Positions 34,865 through 44,807 of a DNA stretch of 64,000 nt are shown here, one piece after another. Origin of the DNA: an uncultured Draconibacterium sp. Lineage in GTDB: Bacteria > Bacteroidota > Bacteroidia > Bacteroidales > Prolixibacteraceae. The stretch is from positions 8,501 to 72,500 of the forward strand of contig NZ_OY771647.1 in NCBI RefSeq assembly GCF_963674925.1. The letters run 5' to 3'. A program made the position numbers and the translations under genes. Position 1 is the stretch's first letter. The number at the start of each line of letters is the position of its first letter. The notes under the pieces were generated by a model, which saw only the letters and a program-made list of their open reading frames with translations, was not told the origin of the DNA and did not search any database.

Positions 34865-35107
34865 ACTTTCAGTTAAAAAACTACGCATTTAGTTTATTTG
34901 AAGTTTATTTAACAAAATTTCATATTTATTTTTTGTTTCTTTCGTTGATTTTATGCCAAGGCACAATTTTTGTGAAACAAAAACAAACAATTTTCAATCA
35001 GAAACAAAAACTAATATCATGAAACAAAGTCCTCAAAATTATACCTAAAAAAGCATGCCCTCATGCACTATTCACCTGTTACCATTGAAAACTAAAAGCA
35101 TACCAAG

Positions 35108-36493
35108 ATGAAGAAAAAAAACTGGCTGTTTGCCGCCATGGCAGTAGTTCTACTGTTTGTGGTACTCATTATTTTATCCGGTTCGAAAACCGAAACCACT
35201 CAAATTACCACTACCGTAAAGAAAGGCCCTTTTGAAGTGCTGGTGTACTCAAGCGGGCAACTCGAATCGGAAAACTCCGATAACGTTTATGTTCCCGAAG
35301 AACTGAAAGATCGCCAAACCCGTATTTCCTCTTTAACAATTACCGATATTGTAGAAGAGGGAACTTATGTTGATTCGGGCGATTATGTGGCCACTCTGGA
35401 CCATCAGGCCGTTCAGGAACAGTTAAAAGATGCCCAGGATGAACTGGAAAAAATCTTGTCGGAATACAACGACAGTAAAATCGACTCTAACCTCACACTC
35501 AGTAACGAACGCGACCAGATTATTAATGCCACCCTTGATGTGGAAGAAAGAAAGATTGCAGTTGACGAATCGATTTATGAATCGCCATCGGAGCAAAAAA
35601 AGGTAAAAATGGATTACGATAAAGCCTTGCGAAAACTGGAACAATCGAAACAGGCTTACGCTCTAAAAACCCAACAGGAAATTAATAAGGTGAACCGCAA
35701 ATTCATTACCTACAAACAAGTAAAACAACGTGTTGATGCCCTGGAAAAATTAATGGATAATTTGATTATTTATTCGCCCAAAGCAGGTATTATTTCCTAT
35801 TACCAATACGAGTGGGGAGGTACCGTTGAAACCGGGTCGCGCGTATCGCAGTATAGTCCGATTGTTGCCACTTTCCCTAACATGGATAATCTGGTTACCA
35901 AAACCTTTATTAACGAAATTGATATTGCACTTATAAAACCCGGACAGAAAGTAAGAATTGGAATTGATGCCTTCCCCGATAAAACATTAATGGGCGAAGT
36001 AGCCACCGTGGCAAACATGGGGCAGTTAATGCCCAAAAGCGATGCCAAGGTTTTTGAAGTGAAAATTAAGGTCGATGGCTCGGATCAGGAGCTAAAACCG
36101 GCCATGACCACCAGCAACACCATTCAGGCCAGTTTTATTGAAGATGCCACTTATATTCCTATCGAAGCCGTATTTTCAAACGATAGTTTGTCGTATGTAT
36201 ATCTTTCTGATTCGAAGACAAAACAAATTATTGAGCCGGGCGAAGCCAACGAAAATTATATGGTAGTAAACCAGGGGCTTGATGAAGGACAGGAAGTGCA
36301 GCTACTGGAACCCGAAGATGCCGGCGATTACGAACTGGCAGGTTTTGAGATTTATACCGACATAAAACGGAAAGCAGCCGAAAAAGCGGCAGAGGAAGCC
36401 GCAAGAAAGAAGGAACGGAAAGAACAAAAAGCGCCCGAATTACCTCAGGGAATGGCATTGCCTGCGGGAGTTACTGTTATTTCGGCCAATTAA
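35108..36493 (+). CDS. efflux periplasmic adaptor (HlyD/MacA type)
   Basis: 461 residues. One N-terminal membrane helix (AAMAVVLLFVVLIILSG) is followed by a barrel-sandwich half (VEEGTYVDSGDYVATLD), a long coiled-coil hairpin (about 90-215), the returning half (LIIYSPKAGIISYY) and beta-barrel domains. A highly charged K/E-rich tail (about 415-445) is unusual. First gene of a four-gene operon with a MacB-type permease, a TolC-type channel and a second adaptor. The leader contains a nine-codon ORF at 35019-35048 whose role is doubtful. Confidence 0.93.
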   Translation: MKKKNWLFAAMAVVLLFVVLIILSGSKTETTQITTTVKKGPFEVLVYSSGQLESENSDNVYVPEELKDRQTRISSLTITDIVEEGTYVDSGDYVATLDHQAVQEQLKDAQDELEKILSEYNDSKIDSNLTLSNERDQIINATLDVEERKIAVDESIYESPSEQKKVKMDYDKALRKLEQSKQAYALKTQQEINKVNRKFITYKQVKQRVDALEKLMDNLIIYSPKAGIISYYQYEWGGTVETGSRVSQYSPIVATFPNMDNLVTKTFINEIDIALIKPGQKVRIGIDAFPDKTLMGEVATVANMGQLMPKSDAKVFEVKIKVDGSDQELKPAMTTSNTIQASFIEDATYIPIEAVFSNDSLSYVYLSDSKTKQIIEPGEANENYMVVNQGLDEGQEVQLLEPEDAGDYELAGFEIYTDIKRKAAEKAAEEAARKKERKEQKAPELPQGMALPAGVTVISAN

Positions 36494-36511
36494 CCTTTCA
36501 ATCCAAACGAG

Positions 36512-37891
36512 ATGTTTATAAAAAGATATTTACACGATATTCTGATAGCGGTTGAAGCCATTATTGCCAACCGCCTGAAATCGATACTTACCGCACTCGG
36601 TATCATCTTTGGTGTAGCTGCGGTAATCAGCATGATGGCCATTGGAAATGGTGCCGAGCAGGAAATTCTGGAGCAGATAAAACTGGTTGGCGTAAACAAC
36701 ATTGTTATTACACCAAGTACATATTCCTTATCCGACGGAACGGGCGGAGATGGCAATGGCAATGGTCAAGCCACCGCAAAGAAATTCTCAAAAGGACTGA
36801 CACTTCACGATGTTGAGGCCATTAAAAAGGTGGTTCCTACTGTCGAACGTATTTCACCGGTTATCTCTTTCAACTATTCAGCACTGCTAAACGGAATAAG
36901 CAAACCTGTTGTGCTCGAAGGAATTGATAATCACTACTTCGATTTGTTTAATATGCAACTGGCCGAAGGAAATCGTTTTAACGACATACAAGCTGAAAAA
37001 GGACTCCCCGTTTGTGTGGTAGGAAATAACATTAAAGAGCAATTTTTTCGCCAACAGGATCCCATTGGGAAATACATAAAGTGCGGACAAATATGGCTAA
37101 AAATTATTGGGGTTGTGGAACGACGCGATTTTACCGCATCGGCATCCGACGAACTGGGAATTAGTAGTTCCGACAATAAAATTTTTATCCCCGTGCAAAC
37201 CATGCTGATGCGGTTTAAAAACCGTTCGCTCATCAGGGCCGACGAAGTTTTAAGTGCCAATAAAAACGCTAATGGCAATGGTATGGTTGTTATTTATGGC
37301 GGCCCGGAACAAAAAGAAGATCCGATAGATACCGACCCGAATCTTAACCAACTTGATAAGATCGTTGTTCAGATAAAAGAAACAGAACAACTGAGCGCTT
37401 CGGCAACATTAATAAAACGTATGTTGCTCAGACGCCACTCCGATTTGTACGATTTTGAAGTTACGATCCCTGAACTTCTGCTAAAACAGCAACAAAAAAC
37501 AAAAAAAATATTCAATATCGTTTTGGGTGTTATTGCCGGTATTTCGCTTGTTGTTGGCGGAATTGGCATTATGAATATTATGCTGGCATCGGTATTGGAA
37601 CGCATCCGCGAAATTGGTGTCCGACAGGCATTGGGTGCCAAACAAAAAGACATTATCGCACAGTTTCTTTCCGAGTCAACGTTAATCAGTTTAACGGGAG
37701 GAATTATCGGAATTATTCTGGGTGTTGTGCTTTCACAAATCATTACGGCGATGTTCGATATTAAAACAATTGTTTCTGCCTTTAGCATTTTTATTGCTTT
37801 TGGCGTGTCGGTTGGAGTCGGAATTATCTTTGGTTATCTGCCTGCCAAACGTGCAGCAGCTAACGATCCGGTAGTAAGTCTTCGTTCATAA
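36512..37891 (+). CDS. MacB-type ABC transporter permease (no ATPase domain)
   Basis: 459 residues. It has an N-terminal helix (LKSILTALGIIFGVAAVISMMAIGNGAEQ), a large periplasmic MacB core (about 60-335) and three C-terminal helices of the FtsX domain (GGIGIMNIMLASVLERIREIGVRQALGAKQKDI..). Classical MacB carries the ATPase at its N-terminus; here it is absent, as is usual in Bacteroidota where it is a separate gene. No ATPase gene is found in this operon. It starts 18 bases after the first adaptor. Confidence 0.94.
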   Translation: MFIKRYLHDILIAVEAIIANRLKSILTALGIIFGVAAVISMMAIGNGAEQEILEQIKLVGVNNIVITPSTYSLSDGTGGDGNGNGQATAKKFSKGLTLHDVEAIKKVVPTVERISPVISFNYSALLNGISKPVVLEGIDNHYFDLFNMQLAEGNRFNDIQAEKGLPVCVVGNNIKEQFFRQQDPIGKYIKCGQIWLKIIGVVERRDFTASASDELGISSSDNKIFIPVQTMLMRFKNRSLIRADEVLSANKNANGNGMVVIYGGPEQKEDPIDTDPNLNQLDKIVVQIKETEQLSASATLIKRMLLRRHSDLYDFEVTIPELLLKQQQKTKKIFNIVLGVIAGISLVVGGIGIMNIMLASVLERIREIGVRQALGAKQKDIIAQFLSESTLISLTGGIIGIILGVVLSQIITAMFDIKTIVSAFSIFIAFGVSVGVGIIFGYLPAKRAAANDPVVSLRS

Positions 37892-37914
37892 AAATTAACC
37901 TGAAAACAAATAAA

Positions 37915-39396
37915 ATGAAAAACATATTTCTCTCATTAATATTCATTTTGGGCCTTACGAAATTAGCCGCAGCCCAGGAAGAACTGGTGTTAACACTTCC
38001 CGAAGTAATTGATATTGCTTCAGAACAATCAATCGATGCGTTCCGAAATAAAAACATGTATTTGGCCAGCTACTGGGAACACCGGTTTTATAAAGCCGAG
38101 CGTTTGCCCAGCATTTCATTAAGCGCCAATCCTGCAGATTTTAATCGTTTTAACAATAAGGAATACAACTTTGAAACCAACGAAGATGAATTCCGTTTGC
38201 GCGAATATTTTAACTCTGAAGTTTCGGTTTCAGCCGTTCAGAACGTTTCGCTAACCGGCGGACAGGTATTTTTACGTTCGGAACTGGGTATGATTAAAAA
38301 CCTCGGTGGAGACAAAAATACTTCGTTTAATGCAACGCCTATCAGTATTGGATTTTCGCAGGAATTGAACGGCTACAACCGCCTGAAATGGCAATCGAAA
38401 ATTGAACCGTTAAAATTTGAGAAGGCCAAAAAAGAATTCATCCAGGATATGGAAGATCTGCGTGTAACTTCCACCTCACGTTTTTTTGGGTTGATTAATG
38501 CCCAGATTCAGAAAAATATTGCGGAGATGAATTATGCCAACGCTGATACTCTTTATAAAATTGGTAAAGGACGCTTCCAGGTAGGAACTGTAACTCAGGA
38601 TGAATTGCTGGAACTGGAGCTCCGTTTGCTGAACAGCGAGCAGGCACTTAGTATAGCACAGCTTGGAGAAAAAAGAGCACAGGCAAGGTTGAACTCGTTT
38701 CTAGGACTTCCGAAAGAAACCATTATAAAATGTATTGTTCCCAGCGAAATTCCGGAGCTAAAAATTAATCCGGACCAGGCGATTGATGAGGCGATTAAAA
38801 ACAATCCGGAGATTCTTAACCATCAGCAACAACGACTTCAGCAGGACGAAAATGTAGCGGAGGCAAAATCAGAACGAGGGCTGAATACCACGCTGTATGC
38901 CATGTATGGATTAAACAAAAGTGCCGACAATTTTGATAATGTGTACACCGAACCCGACAAAAGCCAGGTGTTTAGTCTGGGCTTGAACATCCCCATTGTT
39001 GACTGGGGACGTGGTAAAGGACGTTATTCAATGGCCAAATCAAACCGCGAAGTGGCCCTTGCAACAATCAGGCAGGAACGTATTGATTTTGAGCAAGACA
39101 TTTACCAGAGTGTGCTGGAGTTCAATCTTCAGGCCGGACAAGTAAACACGGCCGCAAAAGCCGATACGGTTGCACAAATGGGTTACAACGTTACCTTTCA
39201 GCGTTTCCTCATTGGCAAGATTGATGTAACACGACTAAACATAGCCAGCAACGACCAGGAGACTGCGCGCATGGCTTACCTTACGCGACTACGCGATTAC
39301 TGGTCGGCTTATTACCGATTGCGCAGTTTAACGCTTTTTGATTTTGAAAATAAGAAACCGCTTGAAGCCGATTACGACAAACTTTTAGAAGACTAG
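37915..39396 (+). CDS. TolC-type outer-membrane efflux protein
   Basis: 493 residues with a signal peptide (NIFLSLIFILGLTKLAAAQ). Two OEP repeats with long amphipathic helices can be followed (about 150-260 and 350-470). Markers are TQDELLELELRLLNSEQAL and the FSLGLNIPIVDWGRGKGRYSMAKS region. It forms the outer-membrane channel for the adaptor and permease encoded around it. Confidence 0.93.
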   Translation: MKNIFLSLIFILGLTKLAAAQEELVLTLPEVIDIASEQSIDAFRNKNMYLASYWEHRFYKAERLPSISLSANPADFNRFNNKEYNFETNEDEFRLREYFNSEVSVSAVQNVSLTGGQVFLRSELGMIKNLGGDKNTSFNATPISIGFSQELNGYNRLKWQSKIEPLKFEKAKKEFIQDMEDLRVTSTSRFFGLINAQIQKNIAEMNYANADTLYKIGKGRFQVGTVTQDELLELELRLLNSEQALSIAQLGEKRAQARLNSFLGLPKETIIKCIVPSEIPELKINPDQAIDEAIKNNPEILNHQQQRLQQDENVAEAKSERGLNTTLYAMYGLNKSADNFDNVYTEPDKSQVFSLGLNIPIVDWGRGKGRYSMAKSNREVALATIRQERIDFEQDIYQSVLEFNLQAGQVNTAAKADTVAQMGYNVTFQRFLIGKIDVTRLNIASNDQETARMAYLTRLRDYWSAYYRLRSLTLFDFENKKPLEADYDKLLED

Positions 39397-39399
39397 TTT

Positions 39400-40635
39400 A
39401 TGGCCGTAAAAAGAAAACATATTATAATAACTGCAGCAGTAATTTGCGTTATTGCACTTGCAGCTTTTGCCGGATCGCTTACAACAAGCAAGTCGGAGAA
39501 AATCTATGTGGTTGAAAAAGGCCCTTTTGAAGCAACATTAACCTGCAAAGGAGAAATTAATGGTTTAGTTTCTACGCCCATTCCAGTGCCCGAAATACTT
39601 GGTGACAGAGAACTAAGGCTTTGGGAACTAAAAATTCTGGATTTGGCACAAGATGGTAAATACGTAAAAAAAGGCGAATTCATAATGCAACTCGATGCCA
39701 ACCAGATAATGTCCGGGATGCGCCAGGAACAGCAAAACCTTGAAACGGCGGAAGCTGACCTGAATAATGCAAAAATAGATAGCACGGTGCGATTAACCGG
39801 TCTTCGGGAGGATATAAAAAATGCTCAACTCGATTTGGAATACAATAAAATCGATCTGGAGCAATCGGTTTACGAATCGGCAGCCTACCAGCGAAAAGCC
39901 CAAATGACGTATAAAAAAGCAGAAAATACAATTGCCAAGAAGCAGCGTGATTACCAGCTTGAACAAAATAAGTTAAAAATGAGGGTGGTCCGCTATGAAG
40001 AACGATTAAAACGCAGTCAGGATAAAATAGCAAAATTCCAACAGGCCATGCAAGCGGCTCGTATTATGGCTCCTGAAGATGGGATTGTGATTTTTGGCGA
40101 AAACTGGGATGGCACAAAATACAGTAAAGACGGCGATATTTCAACCTGGTCGAATGGTCCGCCGATTGCCACTTTGCCCGATATGTCGGAAGTGATATCG
40201 GAGATCTACGTAAAAGAGATCGATATTTCGAAGATAAAAGTGGGCGATAAAGTTAGAGTTACGTTCGATGCCCTTGAAGGAGTGATAATCTACGGCAAGA
40301 TAAATTCGATTGCACGTGTTGGCGAGGACCATAAAGATTTCGACATGAAAGTTTTTAAAGTGCTTATTCATCTCGATGAGTCGAACGACGGGTTAAAGCC
40401 GGCCATGTCGAGCAACAATGAAATAATTCTGTCCCAAAAAGAGGAAGCTTTGTTTGTTCCGCTAAAAGCTGTTATTAGCGAAAATGGCGAGGATTTTGTT
40501 TACCTGTCAAAACATAACCAAAAGGAAAAAACTCCGGTAATCACCGGTTTCGAGAATGACGAATTTGTGTTGATAGAAAGCGGACTTCAGGAAGGCGACA
40601 AAGTAATTTTAAACCCTGTAACGGAAGAAATTTAG
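39400..40635 (+). CDS. second efflux periplasmic adaptor (HlyD type)
   Basis: 411 residues starting three bases after the TolC-type gene. One N-terminal helix (HIIITAAVICVIALAAFAGSL), a lipoyl half (AQDGKYVKKGEFIMQLDANQ), a long coiled-coil hairpin (about 105-220), the returning half (ARIMAPEDGIVIFG) and barrel domains. It shares the layout and several segments with the first adaptor (KGPFEA versus KGPFEV, ES-SAYQRKAQM versus ESPSEQKKVKM), so the two look like diverged duplicates. They may form mixed adaptor rings. Confidence 0.93.
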   Translation: MAVKRKHIIITAAVICVIALAAFAGSLTTSKSEKIYVVEKGPFEATLTCKGEINGLVSTPIPVPEILGDRELRLWELKILDLAQDGKYVKKGEFIMQLDANQIMSGMRQEQQNLETAEADLNNAKIDSTVRLTGLREDIKNAQLDLEYNKIDLEQSVYESAAYQRKAQMTYKKAENTIAKKQRDYQLEQNKLKMRVVRYEERLKRSQDKIAKFQQAMQAARIMAPEDGIVIFGENWDGTKYSKDGDISTWSNGPPIATLPDMSEVISEIYVKEIDISKIKVGDKVRVTFDALEGVIIYGKINSIARVGEDHKDFDMKVFKVLIHLDESNDGLKPAMSSNNEIILSQKEEALFVPLKAVISENGEDFVYLSKHNQKEKTPVITGFENDEFVLIESGLQEGDKVILNPVTEEI

Positions 40636-40654
40636 AATACACTGAGTTATGAAT

Positions 40655-40689
40655 AGTAAAAACGGGCTGAATTTTCAGTCCGTTTTTTT
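40655..40689 (+). terminator. intrinsic terminator of the efflux operon
   Basis: ACGGGCTGA pairs with TCAGTCCGT around a 4-base loop and is followed by seven T. It lies about 25 bases after the second adaptor. Confidence 0.85.
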
Positions 40690-40704
40690 GTTTAAATTCG
40701 CGCC

Positions 40705-41928
40705 ATGCAGAAATCGGTACATCCTAATATTTATTTGTTTAATCCCACTTGCGAATATGCGGTGGCAAATGGCAATGCCTCGTGGCAACCGAATAAAATT
40801 CTGCAAAAAATGGAAGCCGATCTGGCCACCCTCCCCCTCTATTTTGCTATTAAAAACGATGTGGTAATTGTTCCCGAAACTCCCACAACTGAATTTTACG
40901 AGCACCTGCAAAAAATTGGAGTTACACCGCCTGCTGTTGTCACGGAAAAAGAGTTATTAAATAACCCTCCGGAACAAATTGGAAAACTTCAGCCATGGGG
41001 ATGGAGCCCGGCCGTGCACAAACGTTTGGAAAGTATAAAACCACGGTGTGCCGATGAATTTAAAACCTCTCCGGTGTTTAAGTGGAAACCGGAGTATCGC
41101 GAGCTTTATTCAAAGAAATTCGCCTTGCAGATTTTACAACAACTGACACACAACCATCCATCGACCAGTTTTATCGGGGAAAACGAAATTACCGAAGTAT
41201 GCAAAACGCAGGACCAGATAGAAACGCTTTTGGCAAAGTGGGATAAACTAATGGTAAAAGCTCCGTGGAGCAGCTCGGGACGCGGATTACAGCCGATTAC
41301 CAAGCAACCGATACATGATAAAGTTTGGGAGAAATTGCTTGGTATTGTTAAAGAGCAGGGATACGCAATTGTTGAAGCTTTCCAGCAAAAAGAGCTCGAT
41401 TTAGCTTTTCAGTTTGAATTAAAAGCCGGCGAAATAAACTATTTGGGCACCAGTAATTTTTCGGCCGATAAAAAGGGGCAATACCTGGGAAACAGCCTCA
41501 ACGGATTACCTGGTGAACTGGATCAGGATGTGAAAGACTTTGCGCGGGAAATGTCAGCACTTATTATTCCTGCGCTGAAAGATGAGATAGGGAAAAGTAA
41601 ACTAGCAGAAAACTATGAGGGCTATTTTGGTGTCGACACTCTTATTTTCAGAGATAACACCGGGGCTCTTAAAATCAATCCTTGCCTGGAAATTAATGTT
41701 CGCTACAACATGGGATTACTTTCGCTTTACCTCGAAAAATTTATTGCTCCAACAAAAAAAGGACGCTTCCGCATGTTTTTCAATCCAAAAATTAGCTTTG
41801 CTGATTTCTGCCGGCAAATGAGCCACGACCACCCGCTTGTTCTTGACGATCAAAAAATTGTTTCCGGATTTTTCCCGCTAACAGCCTATTCCAACGCCAC
41901 CGGGTTTGGAGCCTATCTCCTCGTTTAA
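40705..41928 (+). CDS. ATP-grasp-like protein of unknown substrate
   Basis: 407 residues. The N-terminal part begins IYLFNPTCEYAVANGN. The middle shows ATP-grasp features: LMVKAPWSSSGRGL as the nucleotide loop, YAIVEAFQQKELDLAFQFEL, and the metal-site region CLEINVRYNMG (about 340-350). ATP-grasp enzymes join a carboxylate to an amine or thiol through an acyl phosphate. I know no specific role for this Bacteroidota type. Confidence 0.75.
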   Translation: MQKSVHPNIYLFNPTCEYAVANGNASWQPNKILQKMEADLATLPLYFAIKNDVVIVPETPTTEFYEHLQKIGVTPPAVVTEKELLNNPPEQIGKLQPWGWSPAVHKRLESIKPRCADEFKTSPVFKWKPEYRELYSKKFALQILQQLTHNHPSTSFIGENEITEVCKTQDQIETLLAKWDKLMVKAPWSSSGRGLQPITKQPIHDKVWEKLLGIVKEQGYAIVEAFQQKELDLAFQFELKAGEINYLGTSNFSADKKGQYLGNSLNGLPGELDQDVKDFAREMSALIIPALKDEIGKSKLAENYEGYFGVDTLIFRDNTGALKINPCLEINVRYNMGLLSLYLEKFIAPTKKGRFRMFFNPKISFADFCRQMSHDHPLVLDDQKIVSGFFPLTAYSNATGFGAYLLV

Positions 41929-41992
41929 TCCGGCTGTCTTGATTTTATCTTCAATTTGTTTACCTTTAAATGAATGATTAATACGGGCCGCT

Positions 41993-42802
41993 ATGGAAAA
42001 TAAAGACGAAAAATACACCAGAAAAGGAAAGCTCTCGAAAAAATTCTACGAAAAGGAGCTTAACAGATTGCAGGTTGAACTGGTTCGCCTGCAGGAGTGG
42101 ATAAAGTTTAAAGGACTAAAAGTAGTGGTGATATTTGAAGGACGCGATGCAGCCGGAAAAGGAGGAACCATAAAACGAATAATACAAACTCTAAATCCCC
42201 GTATTTGCCGCGTTGTTGCGCTGGGAACTCCAACCGAACGCGAAAAAACACAATGGTATTTTCAGCGATATGCTCCACATCTGCCCGCTGCAGGCGAAAT
42301 GGTTTTATTCGACCGTAGTTGGTACAACCGGGCCGGTGTTGAAAAAGTAATGGGTTTTTGTAGCAACGAAGAGTACTGGGAGTTTCTCCGCTCGTGTCCT
42401 AATTTCGAACGCATGCTAACCCGTTCGGGGATTATTCTTATAAAATACTGGTTCTCGGTGAGCCAGGATGAACAGGAAAAACGTTTCAGGGCGCGGTTGA
42501 ATGAACCAACAAAACGATGGAAACTGAGCCCGATGGACATTAAATCGATGGAGAAGTTTGAGGAGTATTCGAAAGCCAAGGATGAAATGTTTGCTTACAC
42601 CGATACAAAAATAAGCCCGTGGTTAATGGTTGATGCCGACGACAAAAAACGAGCACGGCTGAATTGTATCCATCACTTATTATCGTCAATCCCTTACAAA
42701 GAACTGGAACAACCGGAAATTGTACTTCCTGAACGACAGGAAAGAAAAGGGTATATCCGCCCGCCGTTGGATGAAATGACATACGTGCCGGAAGTTTATT
42801 AA
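41993..42802 (+). CDS. ppk2: polyphosphate kinase 2 family protein
   Basis: 269 residues, one PPK2 domain. Walker A is FEGRDAAGKGGTIKRI; the lid and Walker B blocks are readable as DRSWYNRAGVEKVMGFC and RSGIILIKYWFSVSQDEQ. PPK2 enzymes phosphorylate NDPs or NMPs from polyphosphate. The single-domain length and GxDAAGKGG form agree with class I, but nucleotide preference is not readable. A shared terminator follows. Confidence 0.95.
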   Translation: MENKDEKYTRKGKLSKKFYEKELNRLQVELVRLQEWIKFKGLKVVVIFEGRDAAGKGGTIKRIIQTLNPRICRVVALGTPTEREKTQWYFQRYAPHLPAAGEMVLFDRSWYNRAGVEKVMGFCSNEEYWEFLRSCPNFERMLTRSGIILIKYWFSVSQDEQEKRFRARLNEPTKRWKLSPMDIKSMEKFEEYSKAKDEMFAYTDTKISPWLMVDADDKKRARLNCIHHLLSSIPYKELEQPEIVLPERQERKGYIRPPLDEMTYVPEVY

Positions 42803-42814
42803 TGGCAAAAAATA

Positions 42815-42848
42815 AAAAAGGGAAGCTACTCACTTCCCTTCCCATTTT
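42815..42848. terminator. bidirectional terminator between ppk2 and the DUF1338 gene
   Basis: AAGGGAAG (42819-42826) pairs with CTTCCCTT (42834-42841). An A run precedes it, giving a T run on the minus strand. It lies between convergent stops and can serve both genes. Confidence 0.75.
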
Positions 42849-42859
42849 CTTCTTCTACT

Positions 42860-43783
42860 CTAATTATCCCTTGTTCTGGTCATGTCGAACAGGTGCCTCG
42901 CCTGCTCTCCAAGGAATCCTGAGAATAATTTCTCCTCCCCATTTTCAATCACTAAACCTCTTTCTGCTAATTCGTAGTAGGCATAAGTCCAGGGCATTTT
43001 TTCAATTCCATCATCGCCCTTTACCTCTACTTCTTCCTTTACAGCCAACGTAGCCGATTGCTGCAATTTACTTCCCTTTTCTCCTTCAAGTGATTCTTTC
43101 ATAGGTATTCCGGCATCAGCCATTCCTTTGCAGGTTGATTCCAGATCGGGCCACTCACTTACGTTCTGATAGTTTACAAAAGCAGTAAAATGATTCACCG
43201 CGTTACCATGCAAAAGGACCCAGGCAGCATATTGCGACACATCATTTACTTTTAAAACATCGTCTTTATTCGGAACATTCCATGGCCTTCTGAAATATTG
43301 AGCTAAATCGTTTACCAGCATTTCTCCTGCCACCCGGGGTAATTCGCCCTTTTCTTTCAAAGTGGCTAATAATGCAATACTCTCATCCGATAATAAATAA
43401 GGTGTTTCTTTTACCGTATTCTTTATTATTTGCTGCGCCCATTCAGGTAATTCTTCTACCTCTAACTGGCTCACAAATAGTTTAGGAAACATGGGATCGG
43501 GATGTTCAAAATGAACGGCGTTCAGTTTTTTCTTCTTGAAATTATATTTCTCAACCGGAACATATTCCAGGCAGGAGATGATGTGTTTTATTGCTCTTAT
43601 TCCTTCCGGCTGTTCACCGGTGTGTGTGTTAAATGTTCGAAAGGCAATGTGATCGTTAACAACGCTACCTCCCTTATCGATAACCAAGCGCTGGTACTCC
43701 CGGGCATACGAAACGCGATCGAGATACATAACCCACAGCCGAGTGAGTAATGCTTTGGTAATTTCTTTTGCTGTAACTTTCAT
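42860..43783 (-). CDS. DUF1338 protein (2-oxoadipate dioxygenase/decarboxylase-like)
   Basis: 307 residues. Members of this family such as HglS convert 2-oxoadipate to 2-hydroxyglutarate in lysine breakdown, with a metal held by two histidines and a glutamate. Here NDHIAFRTF and AVHFEHPDP supply the histidine-containing strands, and the C-terminal YYELAERGLVIENGEEKLFSGFL supplies the glutamate region. Start MKVTAKEITKALLTRLW is family-typical. The specific substrate is an inference from the family. Confidence 0.88.
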   Translation of the reverse strand: MKVTAKEITKALLTRLWVMYLDRVSYAREYQRLVIDKGGSVVNDHIAFRTFNTHTGEQPEGIRAIKHIISCLEYVPVEKYNFKKKKLNAVHFEHPDPMFPKLFVSQLEVEELPEWAQQIIKNTVKETPYLLSDESIALLATLKEKGELPRVAGEMLVNDLAQYFRRPWNVPNKDDVLKVNDVSQYAAWVLLHGNAVNHFTAFVNYQNVSEWPDLESTCKGMADAGIPMKESLEGEKGSKLQQSATLAVKEEVEVKGDDGIEKMPWTYAYYELAERGLVIENGEEKLFSGFLGEQARHLFDMTRTRDN

Positions 43784-43872
43784 CCTTTAGCTTTTCTATT
43801 TTAAACAAGAAAAACAGGGCTTTTGTTACTAAAAAACAGATGTTTAAAAATATAGGATAATTGATGAAAAAA

Positions 43873-44790
43873 CTATAGCGCAGGCTTGAACTGACTGGTA
43901 TTTTTCATGAACTCGAGCACATCTTCTTTTGTGAACGAGCTGGTTGCACCCATTTTTGTGGTATTTAATGCACCAACAGCATTCCCGAATTTCAGGGCTT
44001 CTTCAACCGGTTTACCATCCAGGTAATAATGTAAAAATCCGGCGGCAAATGCCATTCCTGATCCAACATTGTCAATTGCTTTTAAATCATAACCAGGCTC
44101 AAAAAATAAGCCGTCGGTGGCATGTAGCGCTAATACACCAATGCTGCCACGTGTGATAATTACAATATCGATCTTGAATCTTTCAGATAATTTCCGGGCG
44201 AAATCTTCAACCTGGTTATATTCGATCTCCAGTTTATCGGCCAGAAATTCAATTTCCTTCTCTTTTATACGTACAACATTGGCAGCTTTCAGTAAACGTT
44301 TTACTACCTTTTTACTAAAAAAGTGTTCGAACAGCTTGAGATCGAAAAAGTGCAGTGAATCGGGCGATTCTTTAATAAGTTCCCGTAAAGTATTTTTCGA
44401 AAGACCAAAACGTTGTGGCAACAATCCAAACACCAAACAATCGGCTTGGCGAACCAATTTTAATGCTTCGGCAGAAAACTCGATATGATCAAAAGCCACA
44501 TCATGAGCCACTTTATAAACCGCCTCATCGTTTTCGTTAAAACTTACCTCAACTGTTCCGGTTTTAAATACCGGATCGAGCTGAACATTTTTATCCGAAA
44601 TACCGAGTTTAATAAGCGTTTCAATGGCTTCCATTCCCAGTTCATCATCGCCAACGCGCGAAAGTAAATAGCCTTTTTCGCCCAGTGAGTTACACCGAAA
44701 AACGAAATTAGAAGGCGTTCCTCCCAACACTTTACCATTAGGTAAAATGTCCCAAACAACCTCTCCAAATGCAACTATTTTTTTAGCCAT
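43873..44790 (-). CDS. PfkB-family carbohydrate kinase homologue with altered catalytic motif
   Basis: 305 residues from the ATG at 44790 (MAKKIVAFGEVVWDILP). Signature 1 is readable (GGTPSNFVFRCNSLGEKGYLLSRVGDDELG spans about 22-50). In signature 2, normally DTxGAGDxF with the aspartate as catalytic base, this protein reads DNVGSGMAF: methionine stands where the aspartate should be. The gene may code for an inactive or regulatory homologue, or a variant. The open frame goes back to 44862, but a promoter at 44808-44837 excludes that start. Confidence 0.88.
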   Translation of the reverse strand: MAKKIVAFGEVVWDILPNGKVLGGTPSNFVFRCNSLGEKGYLLSRVGDDELGMEAIETLIKLGISDKNVQLDPVFKTGTVEVSFNENDEAVYKVAHDVAFDHIEFSAEALKLVRQADCLVFGLLPQRFGLSKNTLRELIKESPDSLHFFDLKLFEHFFSKKVVKRLLKAANVVRIKEKEIEFLADKLEIEYNQVEDFARKLSERFKIDIVIITRGSIGVLALHATDGLFFEPGYDLKAIDNVGSGMAFAAGFLHYYLDGKPVEEALKFGNAVGALNTTKMGATSSFTKEDVLEFMKNTSQFKPAL

Positions 44791-44807
44791 AATTTTACTT
44801 TCGGATG

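Noticed and set aside
35019..35048. Nine-codon ORF in the leader of the efflux operon as a regulatory peptide
   Set aside because: No repeated regulatory codons or attenuator hairpin could be seen; a chance frame is as likely.
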